Shown here in pieces: positions 1 to 7,451 of a stretch of 35,536 nt of DNA. Both the position numbers and the translations under genes were made by a program. The notes below the pieces were generated by a model, which saw nothing but the letters and a program-made list of their open reading frames with translations, searched no databases and had not been told where the DNA came from. Each line of letters begins with the position of its first letter. The stretch's first letter is position 1. This stretch comes from Halobiforma nitratireducens JCM 10879 (GTDB lineage Archaea > Halobacteriota > Halobacteria > Halobacteriales > Natrialbaceae), in contig NZ_AOMA01000114.1 of NCBI RefSeq assembly GCF_000337895.1, positions 1-35,536 of the forward strand, given 5' to 3'.

Positions 1-243
1 TGCCTCGGAAAACGAAGAATAGTTTCTTTTTCAAACAGCTTCTCTGAGGACGATCGTAACGGGTGTCAGCTGTATGGTGGTTTGTAGAATTTGAGATCCC
101 GAAGTTGTGATTAGCTGCCCCGGAATTCGATATAGCGACATGGAGTTTACCCAGTCGATTTCCACCAGAAGTATTGAGTACAGAACGAGTATAGATAGCG
201 CCAACCAATCCACGAACGGCCACGATCCGGCCGCTAACGGATT
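1..243. other. Left-edge intergenic, no supported gene
   Basis: This stretch is richer in A+T than the genes around it. The only open frame is a 60-codon GTG-start frame on the minus strand (31-213) whose N-terminus would be hydrophobic. It has no recognisable family and no clear promoter, so I do not call it. The 16-mer TTCGATATAGCGACAT at 126-141 recurs in inverted orientation at 3065-3080, on the other side of the recombinase. Confidence 0.5.
126..141 (+). repeat. 16-bp inverted repeat, left copy
   Basis: TTCGATATAGCGACAT is found here on the plus strand and exactly, as its reverse complement, at 3065-3080. The two copies flank the recombinase and its partner gene. A chance match of this length inside 35 kb is possible, so the link to recombination is inference only. 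Confidence 0.4.
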
Positions 244-1305
244 TTACTCGGTCACGGCGTAAATCGATTCGAGGTAGGTCTCTCGGACCCGGTCACCCCA
301 GTTGTGCGTATAGGTATCGATCACATCGCTGGCGACGTCTCCCCGAAGATACTGAACGATACCGCGGTCGCCCGTTCGGTCCCGCAGATGGGTGGTGAAG
401 AAGTGCCGGAAGTAGTGTGGCGTCACGTTCTCGGCCGTCCCGCCGCCCGTTCGGTACCAGCCGTGTTCTCGAGCGTGTTTTTTGACGATATAGCGGACAT
501 CCGAGGGCTCGAGTCGCTGGCCCCACGAATCGCCGGTGTCGAGAAACAGCGGTCTGGCCTCGGAGACGGGGTCGGGTCGGATCGCGAGCCACTCGAGAAA
601 CACACGACGGAGTTCGTCGTCGACGGGAACGACCGTATCGCGTTTTCGCTTGTTCGAGGCCGTCCGCGTCTCGCCGTTGATGCTCACGCCGCGGGCGGGT
701 TCCGCCGAGACGAACAGCGATGCCGGCCGGCGATCCAGTTGAACACGCGAGCTCCACTCGAGGTCGAGTGCCGTATCGACGCCCTCGAGGCGGAGATCTC
801 GTAGATCGAGGTTACAGAGCTCGCCGACTCGCATCCCGGTCTTCAGCAGTGTGGCGACGACGGCGCGTTCGAGCGGGTGCGTGATCGAAGCGACGAACGA
901 CTGCATTTCGGGGACGGAAACGTCTCGCCGCGTCGGGTCCGTATCGATCGATTCGGACATCTCCTCCATGACCAGCCCCATCGGGTTCTCCTCGAGGACG
1001 CCGACGCGGTTCATGTAGTCGTAAAACCGGTTGAGATAGGAGGCATAGGTTGCGATGGTACTCGGCTCGAACTCCCCGCGAAGCGAGTGCACCCAGGCCA
1101 TACACTCCCGTCTGTCGGCGTCACGGACGCCGTCGGCGTCGTCGAATCGCTCCCGGACGAACGCGTCGAACCGGTGAAGCACCCGATCGTAGGCCTCGAG
1201 GGTCCGTTCGCTCTTGCCGTGATACCGCTGGTCCTCGAGGAAGTAGGCGATGGGATCGTCGACGTCTGCCGGGTCGGGGTCACGAGCGTGGGGATCAGTC
1301 GCCAT
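244..1305 (-). CDS. Tyrosine recombinase/integrase (XerC/D-like)
   Basis: A 353-residue site-specific recombinase. The N-terminal SAM-like core-binding domain covers about residues 16-110 and the catalytic domain about 128-345. Catalytic residues visible are Arg159 (TGMRVGELCNL), His297 and Arg300 (HYFRHFFTTHLRDR) and the nucleophile Tyr332 (IDTYTHNW); a Lys near 219-221 fits the beta-hairpin lysine. Where bacterial Xer proteins carry LGH before the nucleophile, this protein has LRGD, so the second catalytic His is absent. The start is placed at the ATG at 1305 (MATDPHARDP) rather than at an upstream in-frame start, because it overlaps the stop of the upstream partner gene by 11 bp, a typical coupled arrangement. 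It may be a domesticated chromosomal recombinase or the remnant of an integrated element. Family assignment is sure; the target is unknown. Confidence 0.9.
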   Translation of the reverse strand: MATDPHARDPDPADVDDPIAYFLEDQRYHGKSERTLEAYDRVLHRFDAFVRERFDDADGVRDADRRECMAWVHSLRGEFEPSTIATYASYLNRFYDYMNRVGVLEENPMGLVMEEMSESIDTDPTRRDVSVPEMQSFVASITHPLERAVVATLLKTGMRVGELCNLDLRDLRLEGVDTALDLEWSSRVQLDRRPASLFVSAEPARGVSINGETRTASNKRKRDTVVPVDDELRRVFLEWLAIRPDPVSEARPLFLDTGDSWGQRLEPSDVRYIVKKHAREHGWYRTGGGTAENVTPHYFRHFFTTHLRDRTGDRGIVQYLRGDVASDVIDTYTHNWGDRVRETYLESIYAVTE

Positions 1306-1687
1306 CGCGATCACCGACGGTGGTGTAGCCGCCGTGGCGGCCACTGTATCGAATCTCGTTTTTCGCCTGGAGGCCCTCGAGTGTCTCGTCGAGTCGGGAC
1401 TCGATGTCGGCGCTGACTGCATCGAGCAACTCCTCCCAGGAATACGTGTCAGACGATAGTAATTCGAGAACCTGTCTTTCGAGGCCGTGACCCCCAGGGT
1501 CAGAGCCGGTAGAATCGGGTTCCTCTCGGTCGGGTTCGAACCCTCGTCGACCCGCCTGAACCATGGTCCGCACGAACTCGCTTTGGCTCATCCCGAGTTC
1601 GTCAGCGTGGGCCTGCCACTCCGCTTTCTGGTAGGCAGGGACGTAGGTTTTAACAGTTTTTCTAGATGTGTCCGTCGAATCGCTCAT
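1295..1687 (-). CDS. Small RHH-type protein (DUF5805-like), recombinase partner
   Basis: A 130-residue protein. Residues about 8-45 (KTVKTYVPAYQKAEWQAHAD, then ELGMSQSEFVRTMVQAGRRG) read as a ribbon-helix-helix DNA-binding domain: a short basic strand followed by two helices. The C-terminal half (about 65-125) resembles a small winged-helix-like segment (VLELLSSDTYSWEELLDAV). I recognise it as the haloarchaeal family that accompanies tyrosine recombinases (DUF5805, from memory). The start was put at the ATG at 1687 because the frame before it looks like leader sequence. It lies upstream of, and overlaps, the recombinase, so the two are probably co-transcribed and translationally coupled. A role as accessory factor or repressor for the recombinase is inference. 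Confidence 0.75.
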   Translation of the reverse strand: MSDSTDTSRKTVKTYVPAYQKAEWQAHADELGMSQSEFVRTMVQAGRRGFEPDREEPDSTGSDPGGHGLERQVLELLSSDTYSWEELLDAVSADIESRLDETLEGLQAKNEIRYSGRHGGYTTVGDRDGD

Positions 1688-2200
1688 GGTTGACCGATCA
1701 AACGCCGTGACCTTCAACCTTCCCGTTATTCGGGCTAAGTGAGTTTATACCAGCTACCAGGACGTTATTTGGGGCAAATATGGACCTGCAATTCAGTATT
1801 GAAAGAATAAAGAGACTACATTTAGAGATATAGATGATCGGAATGTGGTGTCACCATTTGGTATTACTATTTGGACCCGAGTCGGTTCGACGACCTCGAG
1901 ACTGCGGATAGCGAAAGCCAAACCACTCCAGGTTGTGATACGATCGGCGACTGCACACGAGTACGAGGAGAGTGTCGGCGTTCGTGCGGTTTCGAACGAG
2001 CGGGGCTGAGGCAGGTGGATGTGAAAGACCTGAAAGAGCATCGGAGCGCGGGACGGTCGCGAGGAGGGCTCGGCCGAGACGTTCGGTCTCCGACTGGTAC
2101 TGGCTCTCCGATGGAGACACATTCACGGCGAAGGGTAAATTGTCGCTTCCGCACACTCCGGCCGAGGCACCCGGCTCGCCCAGCCACGTAGACGGGCCGA

Positions 2201-2301
2201 AGCGAAGTGAGAGACGGAATAGTAACAACTGCAACGATTTGCAGACTGATCGCCGATCCGTCGGCGATTAGATGCGCACTGACGTGCAGTGGCTACTATA
2301 G
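2201..2301 (-). repeat. Dispersed ~105 bp MITE-like repeat, copy 1
   Basis: Read on the minus strand, this copy begins CTATAGTAGCCACTGCA and ends at TTGCAGTTGTTACTATTCCG. It matches 26555-26661 (plus strand) almost throughout, including an exact ~39 bp core covering GATCGGCGATCAGTCTGCAA and the bases that follow. It contains an internal stem (TCGCCGA/TCGGCGA). There is no coding capacity. The size, internal stem and two widely spaced copies suggest a non-autonomous mobile element or a structured intergenic repeat. Confidence 0.8.
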
Positions 2302-3064
2302 CCTGCCAATGGAACTCGAGACGATGCCAGTTGGCACGGCGTCGCCCGATGAGATCGAGACAGTACCACCGAGCCCGAGATCGGCATCGATGGAGTGCGT
2401 TTCGGTTCACTCGGACAGTAGCCCCGACCTCGGTCGAAGAGCACCTCCTGTTTCAAACACGAGCCACCAGAATTGTTCTCGGACGGTCGTCTGGCCCAAA
2501 TGTCGGCCCCTCTGAAGCGGAAGCGTTCCCATCAAGTCGAGAGGGATGCACACGGCCGCCGAGCGCGTCGAGAGGGCCGTTTCGTAACCGACAGCCTAAG
2601 CTGGTCGGAGAGTCGAGGCCACAAACCGGCACTTGGTGGAGATGTGGGCGACAGCAGGTGACACACCCACCGGCTCGAGTCAGCAAAGAGGCCATCCACT
2701 GAACGCCGTCCGACTTCGCTACAGCAAGTGGCCCCGTATCGATCAGCGTTCCGCGCTACCGCTCGTCGAGATCGTCGGGAGCGAGTTCGGCTGTTCGACG
2801 GTGACTCGAGACATTGTACCGTTCGTGACTCGAAACACGATACCGTTCGGTAGCGATAAGCCAGCTCGGTAGAACACAGAAAGGCCACACGCGTCGTCTA
2901 AGCGTCTTTTTCTCGGACGTTATTGAGGCTCCCCGTTATCGCTGAAATCGCCACGAACTATTCCTCAGGCTCGTGAACGCAACAGGAGACCCAGGGTCGG
3001 ACCTCTCGAGGGCTCGCTGAGAATAGCGAGAACGCTGACGACGCAAACGAACTATTTACATCAT

Positions 3065-3080
3065 ATGTCGCTATATCGAA
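3065..3080 (-). repeat. 16-bp inverted repeat, right copy
   Basis: This is the exact reverse complement of 126-141. It sits in a short AT-rich patch just before the convergent end of the oxidoreductase gene. Confidence 0.4.
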
Positions 3081-3214
3081 GCTCGAGGGAGCTACCCACT
3101 GATCGAACGGGAATCGAGGCGACAGGCGAAATTCAACGCCCGACGCTTTTCGTGTCGTCAGGTGAGCGGATAGAAACCAAATCCGGGCGTCGAGACCGAG
3201 AAGACGGCGCAGGG

Positions 3215-5140
3215 CTACTGGCCGACTGCTATTTCGTTCGTGACGCCGACATCGTCGGCGACATCGAGGAGGTCGAGCTCGCCGAGCGTCTCGGTCAGCG
3301 GCACGCCGTCGGTATCCCAGCCACGAGCCGTGTAGTACCGATCCAGCTCCCGTTCGTACAACTCCTCGTCGATCGATTCGCCCTCGTTTGGCCCGTTCGG
3401 TACCTCCTCCGTGAACCGAGCCGGAAGCCTGTCGTCGTCCCTGTCGAACCCTTCACGGACGTTGAACGCTTTCGAGAGGTTGTACATCCGTTCGCCCGTT
3501 GTCAGGAGTTCGGACCGCGAGAGGTCGAAGCCGGTGATCGCGTTGACCAACTCGCGGACGCCTTCCTCGAGGGTGAGCCCGCGGGTGAACTTACAGACCC
3601 CGGTGATGTCGTAGACCGCCATCAGGTCCTCCATGGACTTGAGCGCGAGGGCCTTGCCGTCCATCCGGGTCCGGTCGTAGTTCTCGAACTCCCAGAAGTC
3701 GCCGTTCATCTCGAGGGCGTACAGGCAAGACGTGAGGTGGTCGGCTCCGCGGGGCGAGACGCCGAACGCAAGCGCCATCCCCTTGATCCCGCGAGGTTCG
3801 AACCCGGCGGGAGCCTGGTTCTTGACGTGGACGGCGAACTCCTCGCCGCCGCCGGCACGTCGGGCCGCCCGGACGTGGCCGTCTTTTAGCAGTTCGCCGA
3901 GGTCGCCCTCCGCACGGGCCATCTTCCGGAGCGTCTCGAGGACGGCGTGGGCGTCGCCGAACTCGAGATCGACCTCGGTCTCGATGTCCTCGAGCAAGCC
4001 GCGTTCCTCGGCCTCCATCGCCCACGCGATCGCGTTCCCGGCATCGATCGTATCGAGTCCGAGTCGGTCACAAATCTCGTTGGCCTTCGAAACGGCCTCG
4101 ATGTCGTCGACTGCGACGTTGCCGCCGAGTGCGTACTGGGTCTCGTACTCCGGGCCGTCGACCGCGATATCGCCGTACTCGGTGTCTTCGGCCTCGAAAA
4201 ACTGGCTGCAGGGCTTGGTACAGTACGGACAGGGGCGTTTGGTATCGACGTACTCCTCGGTCCAGGATCGAGGATCGAGAGAGATGCGGTCCTCCGAGGG
4301 GTCCTCGAGCCGTTCGTACGCCCGCTCGAAGTAACCGGACTGCCAGTTCCGGGTCGGGAAGATTCCCAGCGCGGTGTTTTTCGCGTCCAGAGCCTCGCCC
4401 GTGCCGTACTGGACATCGACCGACGCGTCGCCGGTGCCGGAAATTTCGATCTCGCCACGGCCGGTCGTCTCGAGTCGCCACTTCTGGTTGAGTTCCTCGA
4501 GTTCGTCGGGACGGGCGACCGGGACATCCATGGAGCCTTTGACCGCGATGGCCTTGAGATTCTTCGACCCCATGACCGCGCCAGGACCGCCACGGCCGGC
4601 CTGGCGATCCTCACACTCGATCATCGAGATACGAGACTCGTGTTCCCCGGCGGGGCCGATGATCGCTGACCGGAACGCGGAGCCGTACCGTTCCTCGAGT
4701 CGGTCGTGAGTCTCCCGGGTATCGAGCCCCCAGAGGTCGTCTGCCGGCTCGAGACGGACGTCGTCGTCCTCGATGACGAGGACGGACGGTTCGTCACAGG
4801 CACCCGTGATCGTCAAGGCGTCGTAGCCTGCGCGTTTGAGCTGATCGCCCATCTTCGCGCCCACCAGCGACTTGCCGTAGCCGCCGGTCAGTGGTGACTT
4901 GAATCCGAACGTCGTCTTCGATCCCGTCGGAACCGAGGGGCCGACGAGGACACCGGGAGCGACCGCGAGGACGTTTTCCGGGTCGAGCGGGTCGACGTCG
5001 GGGCCGACCCTGTCGTACAGGAGTCGCGTCGTAAACCCTGCCCCACCCAGATGTGTACGGACGAACTCCTCGGAGAGTTCCGCCGTGCTGTGGTCGCCGG
5101 CTGTCAAGTCCACCTCGAGAAGCTGGTGCCAGTAGGCCAT
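3215..5140 (-). CDS. Aldehyde ferredoxin oxidoreductase family protein
   Basis: A 641-residue cytoplasmic tungsten/molybdenum bis-pterin oxidoreductase of the AOR family, near the usual 600-650 residues. The N-terminal pterin-binding domain (about 1-205) contains GGYGKSLVGAKMGDQLKRAG and the family segment RGGPGAVMGSKNLKAIAV at about 183-200. The [4Fe-4S] ligands are Cys304, Cys307, Cys311 (CPYCTKPC) and, far downstream, Cys516 (ITGVCKF), as in the hyperthermophile enzymes. DTIDAGNAIAW (about 364-374) and the GFEPRGIKGMALAFG stretch (about 447-460) correspond to the other cofactor-contacting segments. The family oxidises aldehydes to carboxylic acids with ferredoxin as acceptor; the substrate cannot be read here. 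It stands alone, with no MoaD-like or ferredoxin neighbour. The start fits a TATA-like box 27 bp upstream. Confidence 0.93.
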   Translation of the reverse strand: MAYWHQLLEVDLTAGDHSTAELSEEFVRTHLGGAGFTTRLLYDRVGPDVDPLDPENVLAVAPGVLVGPSVPTGSKTTFGFKSPLTGGYGKSLVGAKMGDQLKRAGYDALTITGACDEPSVLVIEDDDVRLEPADDLWGLDTRETHDRLEERYGSAFRSAIIGPAGEHESRISMIECEDRQAGRGGPGAVMGSKNLKAIAVKGSMDVPVARPDELEELNQKWRLETTGRGEIEISGTGDASVDVQYGTGEALDAKNTALGIFPTRNWQSGYFERAYERLEDPSEDRISLDPRSWTEEYVDTKRPCPYCTKPCSQFFEAEDTEYGDIAVDGPEYETQYALGGNVAVDDIEAVSKANEICDRLGLDTIDAGNAIAWAMEAEERGLLEDIETEVDLEFGDAHAVLETLRKMARAEGDLGELLKDGHVRAARRAGGGEEFAVHVKNQAPAGFEPRGIKGMALAFGVSPRGADHLTSCLYALEMNGDFWEFENYDRTRMDGKALALKSMEDLMAVYDITGVCKFTRGLTLEEGVRELVNAITGFDLSRSELLTTGERMYNLSKAFNVREGFDRDDDRLPARFTEEVPNGPNEGESIDEELYERELDRYYTARGWDTDGVPLTETLGELDLLDVADDVGVTNEIAVGQ

Positions 5141-5162
5141 ACTCGAGCGCCCGGGACCTCAC

Positions 5163-5170
5163 ACAATAAT
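5163..5170 (-). promoter_or_regulatory. TATA-like box of the AOR gene
   Basis: ATTATTGT on the minus strand is centred about 27 bp upstream of the ATG at 5140, which suggests a leaderless transcript. Confidence 0.5.
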
Positions 5171-5384
5171 GATGGGGTACAGTTCCCAGTCACGTGGAGT
5201 TCGGCACGAGCGTCTGTCGGGCGGTTTCCCGGACGTGTAGAACGCGTTCGAGGGCTGGCGACCACGCGAGCCGATCTGGTAATCGATCGTTATCGGACCG
5301 AAACGAAGCGGAGACGAGACGAAAGGGAGACTGGAGAGTCGGTTGAAACCGCCGAAAGAAAGCCGATTGAGTGACCGAGTGCGG

Positions 5385-5618
5385 TCAGTGCGTCGCGGTC
5401 CGTACGTCTTCGACCCGATACAGGTCGTCCTGTAGACCGTCGCCGTCGCAGTCGTCGTTCGGACATTCGTAGTGCCAGCCGTCCTGTGTCGCGTCGCCTT
5501 CCTGGAACCGATCCCCACACTCCTGGCAGAACAGTTGTCCCTGTTTACACGTATCCAGGTGGAGTTCGAGTGCGAGTTCGGTCCTGAAAGACTGGTTGCA
5601 GTTACGACAGGTGTGCAT
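5385..5618 (-). CDS. Small zinc-finger protein (HVO_2901-like)
   Basis: A 77-residue protein with two metal sites. The first is a C2HC finger, Cys4-X2-Cys7-X12-His20-X3-Cys24 (CRNCNQSFRTELALELH, then LDTC). The second uses Cys31 and Cys34 (CQECGDRF) with Cys52 and Cys57 (ECPNDDC), the rubredoxin-like four-Cys type. I recognise the opening MHTCRNCNQSF from the haloarchaeal small zinc-finger family named after Haloferax HVO_2901 (from memory). The start was set at this Met rather than nine codons upstream because the zinc motif follows at once, as in relatives. Small zinc-finger proteins of this size in haloarchaea are generally uncharacterised regulators or RNA/DNA binders; no specific role can be given. 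Confidence 0.8.
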   Translation of the reverse strand: MHTCRNCNQSFRTELALELHLDTCKQGQLFCQECGDRFQEGDATQDGWHYECPNDDCDGDGLQDDLYRVEDVRTATH

Positions 5619-5955
5619 ATTTCGTCTGACGCGAGCCGTCCCCAAAACTGCTTGGGTTCTTTTATTACGCCAAATTCGGGGCTGATTGAGGTGCTATACC
5701 CCGATTTCCACCAAACAGTGCCGGAAAAAAGAACTGTGGGGGAAAGAGAGTACCGAACTGCGAGTACACCGATTCCTGTCACGTAGGCGACTCTCGGAGG
5801 TCGTTTCGGATAGCGACGACCGAGTTGCCGTGCGATCCTCTCGGATTCTCGAGCAGTCGGAAAAGCGAATTCGACAACGCGTCCGGAGGTGACTGCGGGT
5901 CAGCTCCGGCCCAGCCATCGGGTCGGGGCCGTGCTGGATGCCCGGATACGCTGTC
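5619..5955. other. Intergenic between zinc-finger gene and fumC
   Basis: About 340 bp with no credible gene. An AT-rich patch near 5650-5663 (TTTTATTACG) could provide the TATA element of the zinc-finger gene, about 40 bp upstream of its start. I see nothing else distinctive. Confidence 0.5.
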
Positions 5956-7371
5956 TCAGTCGTCCTGTCCCAGAATTCCGCGCTCGGTCATCTTCTCGGG
6001 ATCGAGCACCTCGTCGGCTTCTTCCTCGTCGAGGTAGCCTTTCTCGAGGACGACTTCGCGAACGGTCTTGTCCTCCTTGAGAGCGGTCTTTGCGACCTCG
6101 CTTGCCTTGTCGTAGCCGATGTGGACGTTCAGCGAGGTGGCGAGTGCCATCGACTGTTCGACCTGCGTCTCGCAGTGGTCGCGGTTGGCCTCGAGCGGAT
6201 CGACGAACCGCTCGGCGAAGACCTGACTCGAGTTGGCGATCAGTTCCGCGGACTCGAGGAAGTTGTGCGCGAGGACGGGCTTGTAGAGGTTCAGATCGAT
6301 CTGTCCCTCGGCAGCGCCGGCGGAGACGGCGGCGTCGTTGCCGACGACCTGCTTGTGGACCTGGTTGACCGCCTCGGCGACGACCGGGTTGATCTTGCCG
6401 GGCATGATCGAGGAGCCGGGCTGGTTCTCGGGCTGCTCGAGTTCGCCCAGGCCGTTACGGGGGCCGGAGGCCAGCAGCCGGAGGTCGTTCGCGATCTTGT
6501 TCAGCGAGCCCGCAACCACCCGCAGGGCACCGTGCGCCTCGCTCATCGCGTCGTGGGCGGCCTGTGCCTCGAAGTGGTCGTCGGCCTCGCGGAACTGAAC
6601 GCCGGTCTCTTTCGTGATGTACTCCGCGGCGCGGCCGGGGAACTCGGGGTGGGTGTTCAGTCCCGTCCCAGTGGCCGTGCCACCGAGCGCGAGCTCGGCG
6701 AGGTGATCGCGGACTTTGTCGACCCGGTCGAGCCCCTTCGCGATCTGGGTCCGGTAGCCGCCGAACTCCTGGCCCAGCGTAACGGGCGTCGCGTCCTGGA
6801 GATGCGTTCGGCCGGTCTTGACGACGTCGTCGAACTCCGCTTCTTTCCCCTCGAGGGACTCTCGGAGCGTATCGAGCGCAGGGATGACGTCTTTCTCGAC
6901 GGCCTCGAGTGAGGCGACGTGCATCGCGGTCGGGATGACGTCGTTCGAGGACTGGCCGTAGTTGACGTGGTCGTTGGGGTGGACGACACGGTCGCCGATC
7001 TCCGCGCCCATGATCTCGGCGGCGCGGTTGGCGATGACCTCGTTGGCGTTCATATTCGACGACGTACCGGAGCCGGTCTGGAAGATATCGACCGGGAACT
7101 GCTCGTCGTGTTCGCCGGCGATGACCTCGTCGGCGGCCTCGATGATCGCCTCCGCGACGTCGTCCTCGATCAGCCCGAGGTCCCGGTTTGCCTGTGCGGC
7201 GGCCTTCTTGACGACGCCGAGTGCACGGACGAAACGCCGGCTAAACGTGATCCCCGAGATGGGGAAGTTCTGGATCGCACGCTGGGTCTGTGCGCCCCAG
7301 TAGGCGTCTTTCGGAACCTGCATCTCGCCGAGGCTGTCCTCCTCGATTCGGTAATCGTCTTCGCCTCCCAT
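5956..7371 (-). CDS. fumC: Fumarate hydratase, class II
   Basis: A 471-residue enzyme, the normal length for class II fumarase, catalysing reversible hydration of fumarate to L-malate in the TCA cycle. It starts MGGEDDYRIEEDSLGEMQVP and runs into PKDAYWGAQTQRAIQNFPIS, the standard N-terminal substrate-site segment. SSNDVIPTAMHV and TGRTHLQDATPVTLGQEFGG carry conserved substrate-binding residues and the catalytic His. GSSIMPGKINPV is the fumarase/aspartase superfamily signature with the catalytic-loop Ser. The closely related aspartase is the alternative, but the short distance to family fumarases in the N-terminal and signature regions favours fumarase. The start at 7371 was chosen because a TATA-like box lies 28 bp upstream; longer in-frame extension is non-homologous. 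The gene appears monocistronic. Confidence 0.96.
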   Translation of the reverse strand: MGGEDDYRIEEDSLGEMQVPKDAYWGAQTQRAIQNFPISGITFSRRFVRALGVVKKAAAQANRDLGLIEDDVAEAIIEAADEVIAGEHDEQFPVDIFQTGSGTSSNMNANEVIANRAAEIMGAEIGDRVVHPNDHVNYGQSSNDVIPTAMHVASLEAVEKDVIPALDTLRESLEGKEAEFDDVVKTGRTHLQDATPVTLGQEFGGYRTQIAKGLDRVDKVRDHLAELALGGTATGTGLNTHPEFPGRAAEYITKETGVQFREADDHFEAQAAHDAMSEAHGALRVVAGSLNKIANDLRLLASGPRNGLGELEQPENQPGSSIMPGKINPVVAEAVNQVHKQVVGNDAAVSAGAAEGQIDLNLYKPVLAHNFLESAELIANSSQVFAERFVDPLEANRDHCETQVEQSMALATSLNVHIGYDKASEVAKTALKEDKTVREVVLEKGYLDEEEADEVLDPEKMTERGILGQDD

Positions 7372-7394
7372 ACGCGGAACCTCTCGGTCGGCGG

Positions 7395-7402
7395 GGTAAA
7401 AT
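7395..7402 (-). promoter_or_regulatory. TATA-like box of fumC
   Basis: ATTTTACC on the minus strand, centred about 28 bp upstream of the fumC ATG, consistent with leaderless expression. Confidence 0.5.
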
Positions 7403-7451
7403 CCACCGGAACCGCCGACCTGACGACTGGATGCGTACAGCCGTGTCTTGA

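Larger units (their letters stand above)
1688..3214. other. 1.5 kb gene-poor region
   Basis: Open frames here exist on both strands but overlap one another, lack the acidic composition of the neighbouring proteins and match no family I know. The stretch 1740-1860 is AT-rich. One ~100 bp copy of a dispersed repeat sits at 2201-2301, and the minus-strand frames around it (for example 1851-2234) look like the spurious proteins often predicted over such repeats. At 2811-2865 the string TACCGTTCG occurs twice within a degenerate repeat. The region could be decayed mobile DNA linked to the recombinase next to it. Confidence 0.5.

Noticed and set aside
31..213. 60-codon hydrophobic GTG-start frame on the minus strand
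   Set aside because: Start is weak, no promoter is visible, composition is unlike haloarchaeal proteins and it ends at no meaningful site; left as intergenic.
1530..1560. GGTTCGAACCC resembling a tRNA T-arm
   Set aside because: It lies inside the RHH gene and no acceptor or anticodon stem could be built around it.
1851..2410. Several overlapping minus-strand and plus-strand frames around the dispersed repeat
   Set aside because: They contradict each other, include repeat sequence, and lack acidic composition; typical of spurious predictions over repeats.
3065..3889. Long plus-strand frame antisense to the AOR gene
   Set aside because: It is the GC-rich antisense shadow of a well-supported gene with all its motifs.
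5938..6912. Long plus-strand frame antisense to fumC
   Set aside because: Shadow of fumC; no family resemblance.
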